Origin: Tatumella citrea
Lineage (GTDB): Bacteria; Pseudomonadota; Gammaproteobacteria; Enterobacterales; Enterobacteriaceae
DNA: 64,000 bases
Direction of reading: 5' to 3'
Assembly (NCBI RefSeq): GCF_002163585.1
Contig: NZ_CP015579.1
Coordinates: forward strand, 2,108,001 to 2,172,000
Positions 18,749 through 28,727 of the stretch are shown piece after piece (positions within the stretch are counted from its first letter, which is position 1; every line of letters begins with the position of its first letter). The notes under the pieces are model-generated. The model ran no database searches. It saw nothing but the letters and a program-made list of their open reading frames with translations, and had not been told where the DNA came from. Position numbers and translations under genes: made by a program.

Positions 18749-19642
18749 TCAAAGATTGGTCACATTAATAAACAAGGATTCATCAATGTTGGTAGAAGAT
18801 ACGGTAGCTTCTGTGAACGCATAAGCTTCGCGTTCACCCTGCCTGTCGAGCGGCAGGTTTTCGAAATCAAACAGTTCACGGTCGGCGAGCTGGCTTGGGC
18901 TGACATTTTGCAGCGACTTAAATACGCTTTCCACACGGCCAGGTTCTTTTTTGTCCCATTCAGAAAGCATGGATTTAATCGCCTGGCGTTGCAGGTTTTC
19001 CTGAGAACCGCAAAGATTGCACGGAATAATCGGGAAATCTTTTTGCTCAGCAAAACTAATCAGATCTTTTTCACGGCAGTATGTTAACGGGCGGATAACC
19101 ACATTTCGCCCGTCATCGGAACGTAATTTTGGTGGCATGGCTTTCATACGTGCGCCGTGAAACATATTCAGAAACAGCGTTTCGACAATATCGTCCATAT
19201 GATGACCCAGAGCAATTTTTGTCGCCCCTATCTTTTCGGCAAAAGAATAGAGTGTCCCTCTGCGTAATCTTGAACATAAACCGCAGGTGGTTTTCCCTTC
19301 AGGAATTTTTTCCTTAACCACGGAATAGGTGTCTTTATCCACAATATAGTAAGGAATATTCAGCCGTTCGAAATAATCAGGCAGAATATGCTCAGGGAAT
19401 CCGGGTTGTTTCTGGTCCAGGTTGACGGCAATCACCTCAAATTTGATCGGGGCAACCTTCTGCAGGCTCAGCAGAATATCTAACATTGCAAATGAATCTT
19501 TGCCGCCGCTCATACAGGCCATCACAACATCATTGTCTTCTATCATCTGGTAATCAGTAATAGCATTACCGACATTCCGGCGAAGACGTTTCTGAAGTTT
19601 GTTGAATTCGAGCGTTTCTTTTCTGGTATCTGTCTGAATCAT
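18749..19642 (-). CDS. ttcA: tRNA 2-thiocytidine synthetase TtcA
   Basis: A 297-residue PP-loop ATPase that thiolates cytidine 32 of some tRNAs. SGGKDS (45-50) is the PP-loop. Cys120 and Cys123 (CGLC) and Cys208/Cys211 (CNLC) supply the [4Fe-4S] cluster and sulfur relay. It is slightly shorter than E. coli TtcA (311) at the C terminus. The E. coli neighbour dbpA is absent, so ttcA lies directly downstream of fnrS. Confidence 0.96.
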   Translation of the reverse strand: MIQTDTRKETLEFNKLQKRLRRNVGNAITDYQMIEDNDVVMACMSGGKDSFAMLDILLSLQKVAPIKFEVIAVNLDQKQPGFPEHILPDYFERLNIPYYIVDKDTYSVVKEKIPEGKTTCGLCSRLRRGTLYSFAEKIGATKIALGHHMDDIVETLFLNMFHGARMKAMPPKLRSDDGRNVVIRPLTYCREKDLISFAEQKDFPIIPCNLCGSQENLQRQAIKSMLSEWDKKEPGRVESVFKSLQNVSPSQLADRELFDFENLPLDRQGEREAYAFTEATVSSTNIDESLFINVTNL

Positions 19643-19835
19643 AGCTTCTGTTCACATCGCCGGGCGAACCGGCAGTTATTTCCTGGTTGGATGCCTGCAT
19701 GGCAGCGGATTATACGGATTTTTATTCAACGGGGAAATCTCCTTATCAGGCTGTATCAGAGAAAAGCATTTGTGGGGAAGTGAACTGAGAGTACCGGTCA
19801 GAGCAGACAGCAGAAGTGTTACGGATATTAGCCGC

Positions 19836-19952
19836 AAAAAAAAACCGGCGTCAGAAACGCCGGGGTCATAAGAATTAAATGTGCTATGCAGTAATTCAAA
19901 AGTAAGACAATGTGGAGCACAACGCCCATCGCTTGACGTTGCATTCACCTGC
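19836..19952 (-). ncRNA. fnrS: Anaerobically induced small RNA FnrS
   Basis: Read on the minus strand, this 117-nt segment reproduces E. coli FnrS (about 120 nt). The 5' part GCAGGTGAATGCAACGTCAA leads into GCGATGGGCGTTG, then TTGTCTTACTT and GAATTACTGCATAGCACA, and ends in a terminator. The terminator stem CCGGCGT/ACGCCGG differs in sequence from E. coli and is followed by nine Ts. It lies just downstream of zntB, as in E. coli. FnrS is an Hfq-dependent RNA that represses many aerobic-metabolism mRNAs (for example sodB and maeA) under anaerobiosis. Confidence 0.95.
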
Positions 19953-19959
19953 GGAAAGA

Positions 19960-20001
19960 AGTATCTGCTTTTTACAGCAACGGTGAGTTGATTGAGATCA
20001 T
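19960..20001 (-). promoter_or_regulatory. FNR-dependent promoter of fnrS
   Basis: TTGATTGAGATCAT at 19988-20001 matches the FNR consensus TTGAT-N4-ATCAA at nine of ten positions. A GATACT hexamer (minus strand, 19960-19965) sits 7 nt before the FnrS 5' end. This centres the FNR site about 42 bp upstream of the start, the class II activation position. Confidence 0.85.
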
Positions 20002-20030
20002 ACTTTTTCCGGTTATATCCACATCGCCTG

Positions 20031-21014
20031 TTACAGCCATTTTCTGTCTTTCAGCCACCAGGTAATACCCACAGCGATAATCACCAGCACAACACAGAAT
20101 ACTGTGAAACCTAAGTGCCACTGGTTCCCGGGGATGCCTCCGAGGTTTACCCCAAACAAGCCGGTCAGAAAGGTTGATGGTAAAAAGACCATCGCCAGTA
20201 GTGACATAATATAGGTACGGCGGTTCATTGCTTCGGCACGCTGTGAGTCGATTTCATCATTCAGTACAGCGGTACGCGCGACACTGGCATCCAGGTCTTC
20301 CAGCCCTCTTCCCAGTCTTTCAGAGATATCCTGCATCAGCCGGCGCTGAGCATCATCCATCCACTGAAATTTTTCACTGGCAATTCGTGCCAGAACATCC
20401 CGTTGCGGGGCCATATACCGGCGCATAACAATAAGTTGCTTACGCAATAATGCCATCTGACCACGTTGAGGGCTTTTCCCTGTCAGCAGAGCATCTTCCA
20501 TATCGATAATTTTATCGTGCAAATCTTCAATAAACTCACTGATATGGTCCGTCAGTGAGTCACAAAACTCGACCAGCCAGTCCCCGGCATTATCCGGACC
20601 CACGCTGTTTTTCAGATTTGACCAGACATCTTCGACTGCTGCTACCTTACGCTGCCGGGTAGAAACAATCAGCCGGTCATTAATAAAGATTCTGACCGCA
20701 ACCAGCTCATCCGGTCTTGAGTCATGATTGAAATTAATACTGCGTAGCGTGATCATAAAACCGTCAGCCAGTTTACTGACCCGTGGACGCATACTTTCTC
20801 CGGCCAGGGCATCACGGACCGAATCCGGGAGCAACGGGGTAGCCTGTAACCATTCAGCACTTCCCTGCTGAGCATAATTCAAGTGCAGCCAGCATGGGCG
20901 TTCACAATTTACCATCTCAGTATCACTGATTGGCAACATGCCCCCTTGCCCGTCCAGCTGACAGGAAATAATCGCATCCGGGATATGCAGTTCTTTACCG
21001 TCAATAATGCTCAC
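20031..21014 (-). CDS. zntB: Zinc transporter ZntB
   Basis: A 327-residue CorA-superfamily protein, the same length as E. coli ZntB. A large cytoplasmic N-terminal domain (to ~265) leads to two membrane segments at the C terminus, with the GVN pore motif at 288-290 (CorA itself has GMN). ZntB moves Zn2+ across the inner membrane; recent work favours uptake over the originally proposed efflux. The gene is transcribed alone, with fnrS following on the same strand. Confidence 0.95.
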   Translation of the reverse strand: MSIIDGKELHIPDAIISCQLDGQGGMLPISDTEMVNCERPCWLHLNYAQQGSAEWLQATPLLPDSVRDALAGESMRPRVSKLADGFMITLRSINFNHDSRPDELVAVRIFINDRLIVSTRQRKVAAVEDVWSNLKNSVGPDNAGDWLVEFCDSLTDHISEFIEDLHDKIIDMEDALLTGKSPQRGQMALLRKQLIVMRRYMAPQRDVLARIASEKFQWMDDAQRRLMQDISERLGRGLEDLDASVARTAVLNDEIDSQRAEAMNRRTYIMSLLAMVFLPSTFLTGLFGVNLGGIPGNQWHLGFTVFCVVLVIIAVGITWWLKDRKWL

Positions 21015-21176
21015 AAATTCCCCTTACTTCATTCTGACTGTTTTCATAAAACTGTATTGTAGTGGATTGCTGAATAATAAAGATGTTTAAAACGTAAAGG
21101 TGCGTTTCAGAGTTAAAAAATCCTGCTGAATAATAACTCATTAAATCAACATGATATTTAAAGATGCCGCCACACT

Positions 21177-22760
21177 TTATTCTGTCTGTTGCTCAATCCA
21201 CAACTCCCGGCTGTTGGAATACCCCAGCGGGTTATCCTGTGAATAGCCCTGTACTTCAGGAGCAACCAGTCGCTGCGTAACATACTGAAAAATCGGGGCT
21301 ACTGGTACCTGTTCAGCAATCAGATGCTCTGCCTGTTGATAGTCCTGATTTCGGAGCGGCTCCGAGGACTCTCTTTCCGCTCTGAGAATCAGAGAGTCAT
21401 ACGCCGCATTACTGAATCCGGAGATATTTTGTGGGTGACCGGTGGTCAGTTGATTAAGAAATGCTGCCGGATGATTAAACTCTGCGTGAACCGTGGCAGT
21501 CGTCACATCCGCCCCTGAGAACCGGGGTTGACCCGATGACTGTGGCTTCAGGGTGACTTGTGCATTGAGCTGTTTTTGCCACATTGCGGCAATGGCATGA
21601 GCAACCTCCGGTTCATCCCCGCTATCACGGTAACTGAATGTCAGGTTAAGCGGCCGCGAAGGGCCGTAGCCTGCGGCCAGCAGCAAGGATTTAGCCTGGC
21701 TAATTCTGCCCTGAGGTGGATGTTGTTCAGCAGACAATAATGGCGGTGTAAAATTTCCTGCCGCTGAAGGCGTCATTCGCCAGCCAGCTATCGCTTTGTT
21801 TTGCAGGGTATCTGTAGTGATGGCTTGTCTGTCGATACTCCATGATAATGCTTTTCTGACCCGCACATCAGATGTCGGACCGTTAACACGGTCAAATACC
21901 AGCACCTGAGCAGAGAGCCGTGGGGAGCGGTGAAGTTGATCGGCGAGTTTTGCCGTCAGTTGCGGGGGAGTTTTTAGTGGTGCAGAAATCTGAACCGCTC
22001 CCCTGGAGTAACGCTGTAACAACTCCTGAGTGTTGCTTATTTCAATGTAGGTCACTTTTGACAGTATTGTCTGCTCAGCATGGTGGTAATGGGGATTAGG
22101 AACGAGGCTGACTGAGTGCGGTTGCTGGCTGTTTAACTGCCATGCTCCGTTGAATTGCCGGGGTTGCCTGCTGACCGGAGCTTCAGGAGTACCTGCCGGG
22201 GGTTTATCCGGAAAAAAGGCCGGATGGGCCGTCATTACAGGAAAATAAGCCAGCGGTCGTGACAAGGTGATTTTCAGATGCCAATCATCGATGGCAGTAA
22301 TTCCTAAAACCTGCCCTGGCAGCTCACCGCTAAGCACTTCAGGGGCATTGTACACCCCGCTTTGCAGCAAATAATTCTGGTAACGTTCAGGTGTGCCCGG
22401 CGCGGCAAGTTGCTGCCAGCTATTGACAAAATCACTGGATGTGACCCGGCTTCCGTCTGACCATCGGGCATTTTTCCGCAACGTAAAAATCCAGTGCCGG
22501 TTATCATTACTGCTCCAGCTGACTGCGACCCCCGGCTGAATATTTCCCTGGTGATCAACAACGGTCAGCCCTTCAAACAGATCCTGTAACCAAGGTGCAT
22601 CTTCAGGGTGACTTTGCTTCAAACGTTCGTCTACCGGTGGCAGAGACGTTACCTGCCTGACCAGTTGCTGGTTACCTGCCGGCACTTTACCGGCCGGAAT
22701 ATCCGCTGCTCCGGCCGAAACTGCCAGCGCCAGCAGACCTAATATCAGCTTTCTAACCAT
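21177..22760 (-). CDS. mppA: Periplasmic oligopeptide-binding protein, MppA-like (SBP family 5)
   Basis: A ~527-residue substrate-binding protein with a signal peptide. Family-5 features are DLFEGLTVVD, the PGVAVSWSSNDNRHWIFTLR block and the ALSWSIDRQAI segment. The C-terminal half (PLNLTFSYRDSGD, MWQKQLNAQV) lines up with E. coli MppA, which delivers murein tripeptide to the Opp permease, and the gene lies next to tpx as mppA does in E. coli. It is divergent: the usual SLDP near the N terminus reads PPVD. No permease genes are nearby. Two adjacent ATGs exist (22763, 22760); spacing from GGGAGG favours the second. Confidence 0.75.
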   Translation of the reverse strand: MVRKLILGLLALAVSAGAADIPAGKVPAGNQQLVRQVTSLPPVDERLKQSHPEDAPWLQDLFEGLTVVDHQGNIQPGVAVSWSSNDNRHWIFTLRKNARWSDGSRVTSSDFVNSWQQLAAPGTPERYQNYLLQSGVYNAPEVLSGELPGQVLGITAIDDWHLKITLSRPLAYFPVMTAHPAFFPDKPPAGTPEAPVSRQPRQFNGAWQLNSQQPHSVSLVPNPHYHHAEQTILSKVTYIEISNTQELLQRYSRGAVQISAPLKTPPQLTAKLADQLHRSPRLSAQVLVFDRVNGPTSDVRVRKALSWSIDRQAITTDTLQNKAIAGWRMTPSAAGNFTPPLLSAEQHPPQGRISQAKSLLLAAGYGPSRPLNLTFSYRDSGDEPEVAHAIAAMWQKQLNAQVTLKPQSSGQPRFSGADVTTATVHAEFNHPAAFLNQLTTGHPQNISGFSNAAYDSLILRAERESSEPLRNQDYQQAEHLIAEQVPVAPIFQYVTQRLVAPEVQGYSQDNPLGYSNSRELWIEQQTE

Positions 22761-23062
22761 CATTCCCTCCCTGTTCCGTCGTGCAGATGACGGTATTGAC
22801 GATACTTGCTGCTGCCTGCTCCCTTAACCGGTCTGCCAGTGTCCGTCTGGCGGTTATCTTCCCGGTCGCGGGCGTTACCGGTACGCCGCAATGATTGCGG
22901 ATATCCGGGCGTTCCGGTGAACAGGAACTGCCTTTTGCCCGGATTTCTGTGAGCCTGACTCGTAAAACGCAGCAGAATGTGGGATAAATTAGCAGGTCAC
23001 TTGCACTGTTACCTGAACCCACAGCGTAACAGTAAATTACTTATGATTAAAAGGAACAGCAA

Positions 23063-23566
23063 ATGTCTCAGACAGTTAACTTTAAAGGCCAGCCTGTTGC
23101 AGTCGCAGGCCAGTTTCCGGTTGCCGGTAAAACTGCCCCTGACTTCACCTTAGTGGCAAAAGATCTGAGTGAAGTTTCTCTTGGTGATTACGCCGGGAAG
23201 CGGAAAGTCCTGAACATTTTCCCAAGTATTGATACCAGCACCTGTGCTACATCAGTACGTAAATTTAACCAGCTGGCTTCACAGCTGGCGGATACGGTGG
23301 TGTTATGTATCTCTGCTGACCTGCCGTTTGCCCAAAGCCGTTTTTGTGGTGCTGACGGCCTCGATAATGTGATTACCCTGTCAACTCTGCGCGGTAGCGA
23401 TTTTAAACAGGATTACGGTGTCGAAATTGAACAAGGCCCACTGAAGGCCCTGACTGCGCGCGCTGTGCTGGTTCTGGATGAAAACAATACTGTACTGCAT
23501 GCTGAACTGGTTTCAGAGATTGCTAACGAGCCTGATTACGATGCTGCGCTGGCAGTACTGAAGTAA
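23063..23566 (+). CDS. tpx: Thiol peroxidase Tpx
   Basis: A 167-residue atypical 2-Cys peroxiredoxin. Peroxidatic Cys61 sits in [12 protein letters not shown] and resolving Cys95 in QSRFCGAD, the same positions as in E. coli. It reduces alkyl hydroperoxides with thioredoxin and acts in the periplasmic or cytoplasmic fraction. AAAGGAACAG precedes the ATG. It is convergent with tyrR, as in E. coli. Confidence 0.97.
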   Translation: MSQTVNFKGQPVAVAGQFPVAGKTAPDFTLVAKDLSEVSLGDYAGKRKVLNIFPSIDTSTCATSVRKFNQLASQLADTVVLCISADLPFAQSRFCGADGLDNVITLSTLRGSDFKQDYGVEIEQGPLKALTARAVLVLDENNTVLHAELVSEIANEPDYDAALAVLK

Positions 23567-23575
23567 CGGTTTTTC

Positions 23576-23599
23576 GGTCCGGGGAATCTTCCCCGGACC
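23576..23599. terminator. Hairpin between tpx and tyrR ends
   Basis: GGTCCGGGGAA pairs perfectly with TTCCCCGGACC. It stands 9 bp after tpx and about 20 bp beyond the tyrR stop, so it may act on both. Neither side has a long T tract. Confidence 0.6.
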
Positions 23600-23619
23600 T
23601 GATTTAATACTGCTCCGGA

Positions 23620-25194
23620 TTACTCCGCTTCTTCTGCCGCACCCTTCTTATTATTCAGTCCGTACTCGCGCAGTTTATTGGCAATAGCGGTATGAGATAC
23701 TCCGAGTCGTTTAGCCAGTTTACGGGTACTTGGATAGTGGTCATATAAACGGGTCAGTACTGCTCTTTCATAACGGCTGGTAATATCATCCAGTGAACCC
23801 TCAAGATTATCATCCAGAGTCAGGTCTGCAATATACTGTTCCGGCAACACAATATCCCTGGGTTGCAGTTCATCACCTTCCAGTTGGGTCATAGCGCGAT
23901 ACAGGATGTTTTTTAACTGTCTGATATTTCCCGGCCAGCTGTAACGCCCCAAAAATGCCGGTAATTGTGGTGAGATAGCCGGGCAACGAATCCCCTGTTC
24001 ATCTGCAAAACGGGCAACAAACATCTCTGTCAATGGCAGTATATCCTGAGGATGTTCCCGTAATGCAGGCAGATTAAGCGTCAGTACATTCAGCCGGTAA
24101 AATAAATCTTCCCTGAATTCCCCACGGGTCACCAGCTCCTGGAGATTTTTCTGAGTTGCACAAATAACCCGGACGTCAACGTGAACCTCGTGTTCTTCAC
24201 CAACCCGACGGAATGTACCGTCGTTCAGAAAGCGCAGCAGTTTGGTTTGCATTCTGGGTGACATTTCACCAATTTCATCGAGTAATACTGAACCGCCACT
24301 GGCCTGCTCGAAGAATCCTTTCTTATACTCTAAAGCATTAGGGTAGGCTCCGGCAGCATGGCCAAACAGCTCACTTTCAGCTACATCGTCAGGGAGTGAT
24401 GCGCAATTCAACGCCAGAAAGGGTTTAGCACTCCGCTTGCTGTGCATATGACAGGCTCTGGCCAGAACATCTTTTCCGGTCCCGGTATCACCAATAATCA
24501 GCAACGGGGCATCATGCATAGCCAGTTTTTTTGCCTGATTTACCAGCTGACGCATGACAGGGCTGACAGCCACAATATGCGCAAAACCGGAGTCATCAGA
24601 ACTGCTGAGATTTTGTAGCTGATGCCCCATCCGCGCCGTAGATTTCAGCATAATCATGGCGCCTACCGGTGAAACCTGCTGTTCCTGGTTATCCGGTAAA
24701 TAGATAGGTATCAGTTCCATCAGGAAATCACGGCCATGAATCAAAACACATTGCGTCAGCTGCGTGACAGTGTCACCTTCACTGACCAGTGGGAAATGAA
24801 AATCATCAATCAACTGGCTGATATTATGCTGGCGGATTTTTTTCTCATCCTGAGCAAATAAGCTCAACGCTGCCGGGTTCGCCAACTCTATCCGTCCTTT
24901 TAAATCCACGGAAAGTACAGGTTCAGGCATCGCCACCAGTAACGAATTCAGCACCCGGTTCTCTCGTTCAGAAGGCATGTCGGTGACTGTCCGGACATCG
25001 GTTACCCCGGGCGTGCGACGGATTTCCGCCATCAGAGAACTGAACTCATCAAAAGCAATAGGACTAAAGCGCAGGTACAGGCGCTCCAGTGCAACTATTT
25101 CAATGCCATATAAATCAATTTTTCTGGTGACCAGCAGATCGAGCAATTCACGTACCAGCCCTAACCTGTCTTTGCATATTATTTCGAGGCGCAT
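23620..25194 (-). CDS. tyrR: Aromatic amino acid regulator TyrR
   Basis: A 524-residue regulator: ACT domain (1-70), PAS domain (~80-190), AAA+ domain with Walker A GDTGTGKD (235-242), and a C-terminal Fis-type helix-turn-helix (STRKLAKRLGVSHTAIANKL). The frame is open 43 codons further upstream, but MRLEIICKDRLG matches the family start. The GAFTGA loop of sigma-54 activators is replaced by GAYPNA, as expected for TyrR, which works with sigma-70. It represses or activates aro/tyr genes in response to tyrosine, phenylalanine and ATP. It follows ycjXF as in E. coli. Confidence 0.96.
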   Translation of the reverse strand: MRLEIICKDRLGLVRELLDLLVTRKIDLYGIEIVALERLYLRFSPIAFDEFSSLMAEIRRTPGVTDVRTVTDMPSERENRVLNSLLVAMPEPVLSVDLKGRIELANPAALSLFAQDEKKIRQHNISQLIDDFHFPLVSEGDTVTQLTQCVLIHGRDFLMELIPIYLPDNQEQQVSPVGAMIMLKSTARMGHQLQNLSSSDDSGFAHIVAVSPVMRQLVNQAKKLAMHDAPLLIIGDTGTGKDVLARACHMHSKRSAKPFLALNCASLPDDVAESELFGHAAGAYPNALEYKKGFFEQASGGSVLLDEIGEMSPRMQTKLLRFLNDGTFRRVGEEHEVHVDVRVICATQKNLQELVTRGEFREDLFYRLNVLTLNLPALREHPQDILPLTEMFVARFADEQGIRCPAISPQLPAFLGRYSWPGNIRQLKNILYRAMTQLEGDELQPRDIVLPEQYIADLTLDDNLEGSLDDITSRYERAVLTRLYDHYPSTRKLAKRLGVSHTAIANKLREYGLNNKKGAAEEAE

Positions 25195-25344
25195 CAGTCT
25201 GTTTCCCGGCCATGACATTAATCTGTCATAATAACCCGGCAACTGACGCAGCAGAAGAGATGTGTCATGAAAAGTTGACAGCAATGTACAACTCCACCGC
25301 TTCACAGGGAGGAGTTGTATCATTTAATTGACGTAAGTCCTGAA

Positions 25345-26430
25345 TTATTGGTCAGACCGGTTATCCGTTTTTGACCCTGCCGGAGTTTTCTTTTTCATCG
25401 ATTCACGCAACTGAGTCAGTAACTCACCACGAAAATCAGCCAGCCGTGGTTTATCGTCGTTGAGCCAGGGTAACGGACGGCAGAGCTCCATCGCTTTAAT
25501 GCCCAGTCGGGCCGTCAGCAGCCCAGCACCGATCCCCTGGGCAGCCCTGGCAGATAATCTGGCCATAATGTCCTGAGACATCCAGTCCAGGCCAACCTCA
25601 CGTACCAGCTCACTGGCCCCGGCAAATGCAATGTTAAACAGCACGCCCCGGAACAGCCGTAACCTGCTGAAATAACCTAATTCAATGCCATAGATACGGG
25701 CAATCTGATTGATCATCCGGATATTACGCCAGGCAATAAACGCCATATCAACCATTGCCAGTGGACTCACCGCAATCATCAGTGTCGATTCGGCAGCATA
25801 GCGACTGATTTTAGCCCTGGCCTGTTTATCTGCGACCGGCTGCACCCTGGCGGCATACAGTACCATCACTTCCCTGTCATTATGAGTGTCCTGTAACTCT
25901 GCCTGCCAGCGGCGCAAGGCCGGATGAGCAGCATCTATTCCAGCCTGCGCAGCCAACTTTTCACAAAAGGCTCTGGCCTTACCGTTGCCGTGACTGCTCA
26001 GTAATTCCTGAGCCTCATCGCGCTCCTGAGCCCTGTGTCGCAATACAAATAACCGCCGCCACTCAACTGCCAGACTCCCAAGTCCGGCAATAACCACCAG
26101 GCCAAGTGCCGTGGCAGCACCCAGTTCTGCCCATTGCCGGCTTTGCCAGGCGGTAACCAGCCAGTTGACCGTCTGACCGGCCACGCTGACCAGAAATATA
26201 ACCACGGCAAGTAGTACAATTTTTTGCCACAGTGACCGGCGCGGACGTAAGGCAGCGACCACGGGTTCTTCGTCAGCAGCCTCTTCCTCAGGGAAATCAC
26301 TGAGTGGTGCTAATGCTGTAAACGAGGTATCGTCGCCGTCAAAATGCTGTGCCGGCCTCAGTTCTTCAGGGCGGGCTTCACTGGAGGCATTAAAGTCAAC
26401 ACGCGGTTTGATGGGTGTCTGTTCGCTCAT
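25345..26430 (-). CDS. ycjF: Inner-membrane protein YcjF (UPF0283/DUF697)
   Basis: A 361-residue protein with two N-terminal membrane segments (about 70-92 and 100-122) and a C-terminal DUF697 region, where [20 protein letters not shown] is typical. It starts within the last codons of ycjX (ATGA overlap), so the two are translationally coupled. In E. coli ycjXF belongs to the phage-shock regulon. The molecular function is unknown. Confidence 0.92.
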   Translation of the reverse strand: MSEQTPIKPRVDFNASSEARPEELRPAQHFDGDDTSFTALAPLSDFPEEEAADEEPVVAALRPRRSLWQKIVLLAVVIFLVSVAGQTVNWLVTAWQSRQWAELGAATALGLVVIAGLGSLAVEWRRLFVLRHRAQERDEAQELLSSHGNGKARAFCEKLAAQAGIDAAHPALRRWQAELQDTHNDREVMVLYAARVQPVADKQARAKISRYAAESTLMIAVSPLAMVDMAFIAWRNIRMINQIARIYGIELGYFSRLRLFRGVLFNIAFAGASELVREVGLDWMSQDIMARLSARAAQGIGAGLLTARLGIKAMELCRPLPWLNDDKPRLADFRGELLTQLRESMKKKTPAGSKTDNRSDQ

Positions 26431-27824
26431 CGCAATTTATCTCCCAGTAAAAACTCCAACGCACTGTCCATACGGATATGCGGCAGAGGCGCATCACTGT
26501 CCATTTCAGCCGGACGAAACGCTTCAAAATGAAATCCCTGGGTTTGCCAGAATCCGGGGGCTGGCAGCCTGGACGGCACTTCACCGGGATAAAAAGTCAG
26601 TGGCTGACCATCAGCTAACCGGTGACCACGTAACGCGGGTAACACCTGTTGCTGATGGCTGATATTGCCTGATTCCGTTGCCCGAATAGCCGACAACCCC
26701 AGGCAATCTATTTTAATACCTTCGAAAGCTGCATTCTGCCAGGCATCCTGAACCATTTGCTGTAAAAGCGACACCAGATTCACATGCTGATCATGAGTGA
26801 TATGGTCTGCTTTACTGGCCGCAAAAAGAAGCTTATCAATCACTGGCGAAAACAACCGGCGTAATAATGTCCGCTGCCCGTAATGAAAACTCTGCATCAG
26901 TTGGGTTAATGCCAGTCGCATATCATTGAACGATTGCGGTCCACTGTTGAGTGGCTGCAGGCAATCGACCAGCACAATTTGCCGGTCGAATTTCACAAAG
27001 TAGTCTTTATAGAAACGGCGGACCACATGCTGACAATAGTAGTCATAGCGGGCCTGCAACATACCAAAGGTAGAGTGTTTATCCGCCCGGTTGAGCCCGG
27101 ACAGGGAAAGATCATCAACAAAAGGCCAGGGAAAAAACTGTAAAGCCGGGGCTCCGGCCATATCGCCAGGCATCACACAACGGCCTGGTTGAATAAAATG
27201 TAAACCACTCTCTTTGCAGTCATGCAGATAGGCGGTCCAGGCGGCTGAAATATCGGCCAGCTGTTGTTCATCAGCAACCGTTCCGGCTTCAAGCCCTGCG
27301 ACCAGGCTACGCCAGTGAGCCGCACGTTCACCTCGCTCGCCCTGCAACAGCCCCATCATCTGCTGTGACCAGCGAAGATAATCCTGGTCCAGCATGGGTA
27401 AATCCAGTAGCCACTCCCCCGGATAATCAATAATTTCCAGGTAAAGAGTGGACGTTTCTTTAAAATAACGCAGCAGCGAATCCTGAGACCGGAAACGCAG
27501 TGCAAGCCGCATCTCGCTGATGCCGCGGGTCGGAGTCGGCCATTCCGGTGGTTGCTGATATAACTGCGCCAGTCCGCTGTCATAATTAAACCGCGCAATG
27601 CCCATATCCCGCTGAGGAATACGTTTTACACCCAACAACCGCTCCTCTCTGACTACCGAAAATAACGGTAACCGGGCGCCATTATGGATATTAAGTAGCT
27701 GATTCACCAGTGAAGTGATAAACGCTGTTTTGCCACTGCGGCTGAGTCCGGTGACCGCCAGCCGCAGATGTTTATCTGCCCCGCGGTTCACCAGCGAAAC
27801 TATCTCATTTTGCAGCTTCTTCAT
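26427..27824 (-). CDS. ycjX: Phage-shock-linked GTPase-like protein YcjX (DUF463)
   Basis: A 465-residue P-loop protein. Walker A GLSRSGKT lies at 26-33, and [11 protein letters not shown] around residue 130 is the Walker B-like segment of this family. YcjX proteins are GTP-binding and are induced with psp genes during envelope stress. Its start lies inside pspD (20-nt overlap) and its end overlaps ycjF, making pspABCD-ycjX-ycjF one apparent operon; E. coli pspE is absent. Confidence 0.93.
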   Translation of the reverse strand: MKKLQNEIVSLVNRGADKHLRLAVTGLSRSGKTAFITSLVNQLLNIHNGARLPLFSVVREERLLGVKRIPQRDMGIARFNYDSGLAQLYQQPPEWPTPTRGISEMRLALRFRSQDSLLRYFKETSTLYLEIIDYPGEWLLDLPMLDQDYLRWSQQMMGLLQGERGERAAHWRSLVAGLEAGTVADEQQLADISAAWTAYLHDCKESGLHFIQPGRCVMPGDMAGAPALQFFPWPFVDDLSLSGLNRADKHSTFGMLQARYDYYCQHVVRRFYKDYFVKFDRQIVLVDCLQPLNSGPQSFNDMRLALTQLMQSFHYGQRTLLRRLFSPVIDKLLFAASKADHITHDQHVNLVSLLQQMVQDAWQNAAFEGIKIDCLGLSAIRATESGNISHQQQVLPALRGHRLADGQPLTFYPGEVPSRLPAPGFWQTQGFHFEAFRPAEMDSDAPLPHIRMDSALEFLLGDKLR

Positions 27825-28053
27825 GTTTCTCCCTGAACAGGCGCGACGACAATTTCTTCATTATTGCAGACAACGCCGGTTCAAGCACCAGTGCCAGCGC
27901 GATACGTAATGGTTTCCGGGCTACCCGGTTCAGAACCCTGGCGCTGATCCCCGCCGGAGTCCGGCTGATCACTGTAAGAATGATAAACTTTACCACCGAA
28001 AGTAACGCCGGCATCAGGCGTTGCCATCTGCTCTGCGACTGCTGATATTTCAT
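27805..28053 (-). CDS. pspD: Phage shock protein D
   Basis: An 82-residue basic protein with a hydrophobic centre. The segment SRTPAGISARVLNRVARKPL followed by ALALVLEPAL matches E. coli PspD (73 residues). PspD is a peripheral inner-membrane protein of unclear role in the Psp response. GGAGGTG gives a strong ribosome site. It overlaps the ycjX start by 20 nt. Confidence 0.88.
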   Translation of the reverse strand: MKYQQSQSRWQRLMPALLSVVKFIILTVISRTPAGISARVLNRVARKPLRIALALVLEPALSAIMKKLSSRLFREKHEEAAK

Positions 28054-28086
28054 AATTCACCTCCGACGGAAATCACCTGTGGTTCC

Positions 28087-28449
28087 CTACAACTGTCGAA
28101 ACCGGCTACGCACTGAAAAAGTCTCTGAAGTGACGTAGCGTTCAATTTCTCTGACTCTTTGCTCACCCTGTTGCATCTGCTGTTCCAACTGACTCAGCAG
28201 TTCCCCTGCCGTTGGAGTGTCTGCTGTGAAGTCCTCCGAGACTGGCTTTTTATCAAGAAAGAATCCAAGGGCGAAATAAACGACCACTGTAATAAAAAAC
28301 AGTCCGATAAACAGCGAGATAATCACCATTATGCGGATCAGATTGGCGGGGACATTCAGATATTCCGCCATCCCTGCACACACACCCATCAGTTTACCGT
28401 TCTGCGGATCACGCCATAACCGGCGTGAAGTCACAGTCTGCTGGTTCAT
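28087..28449 (-). CDS. pspC: Phage shock protein C
   Basis: A 120-residue inner-membrane protein with a PspC domain: RRLWRDPQNGKLMGVCAGMA, one membrane segment around 40-65, then a coiled-coil-forming C-terminal part (SQLEQQMQQGEQRV). With PspB it senses envelope damage and releases PspF from PspA. An ATG five codons upstream is open, but ATG 28449 overlaps the pspB stop (ATGA) and matches the family. Confidence 0.95.
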   Translation of the reverse strand: MNQQTVTSRRLWRDPQNGKLMGVCAGMAEYLNVPANLIRIMVIISLFIGLFFITVVVYFALGFFLDKKPVSEDFTADTPTAGELLSQLEQQMQQGEQRVREIERYVTSETFSVRSRFRQL

Positions 28450-28679
28450 TGCTGCTGCCTCCATTGCGGATTTTCTGCATCCAGTATCGCTTCAAGGGCC
28501 CGGATTCGCTCCTGCATCCGGCTGGCGTCTACTGTCAGCTGTTGCAGACGCTGCATTTCCTGAGGTGACAGTTGACTACCGTTGCTGTTTTTATTGCTGT
28601 AATGCAGCCACAGCCAGATCGGGGCCACAAACAGTACAAATATAGTCAGCGGGATCATAAAAAGTATCATTGCGCTCAT
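28446..28679 (-). CDS. pspB: Phage shock protein B
   Basis: A 77-residue protein with an N-terminal membrane segment (5-25, ending in IWLWLHYSNK) and a leucine-zipper-like helix behind it (RLQQLTVDASRMQERIRALE). Together with PspC it is the positive regulator of the Psp response at the inner membrane. AAGGAG lies before the ATG. It is coupled to pspC by a 4-nt overlap. Confidence 0.95.
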   Translation of the reverse strand: MSAMILFMIPLTIFVLFVAPIWLWLHYSNKNSNGSQLSPQEMQRLQQLTVDASRMQERIRALEAILDAENPQWRQQQ

Positions 28680-28727
28680 GAACTCTCCTTACCTGAGTCG
28701 CGGTTTAGCCAGAGTAAACAACGGACC

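Noticed and set aside
19676..19948. Minus-strand 90-aa frame between ttcA and zntB
   Set aside because: It reads through the FnrS small RNA and its terminator, and its translation resembles no known protein.
22753..23022. Minus-strand 89-aa frame upstream of the mppA-like gene
   Set aside because: It overlaps the mppA-like start, has no ribosome site or recognisable domain, and fills a normal intergenic region.
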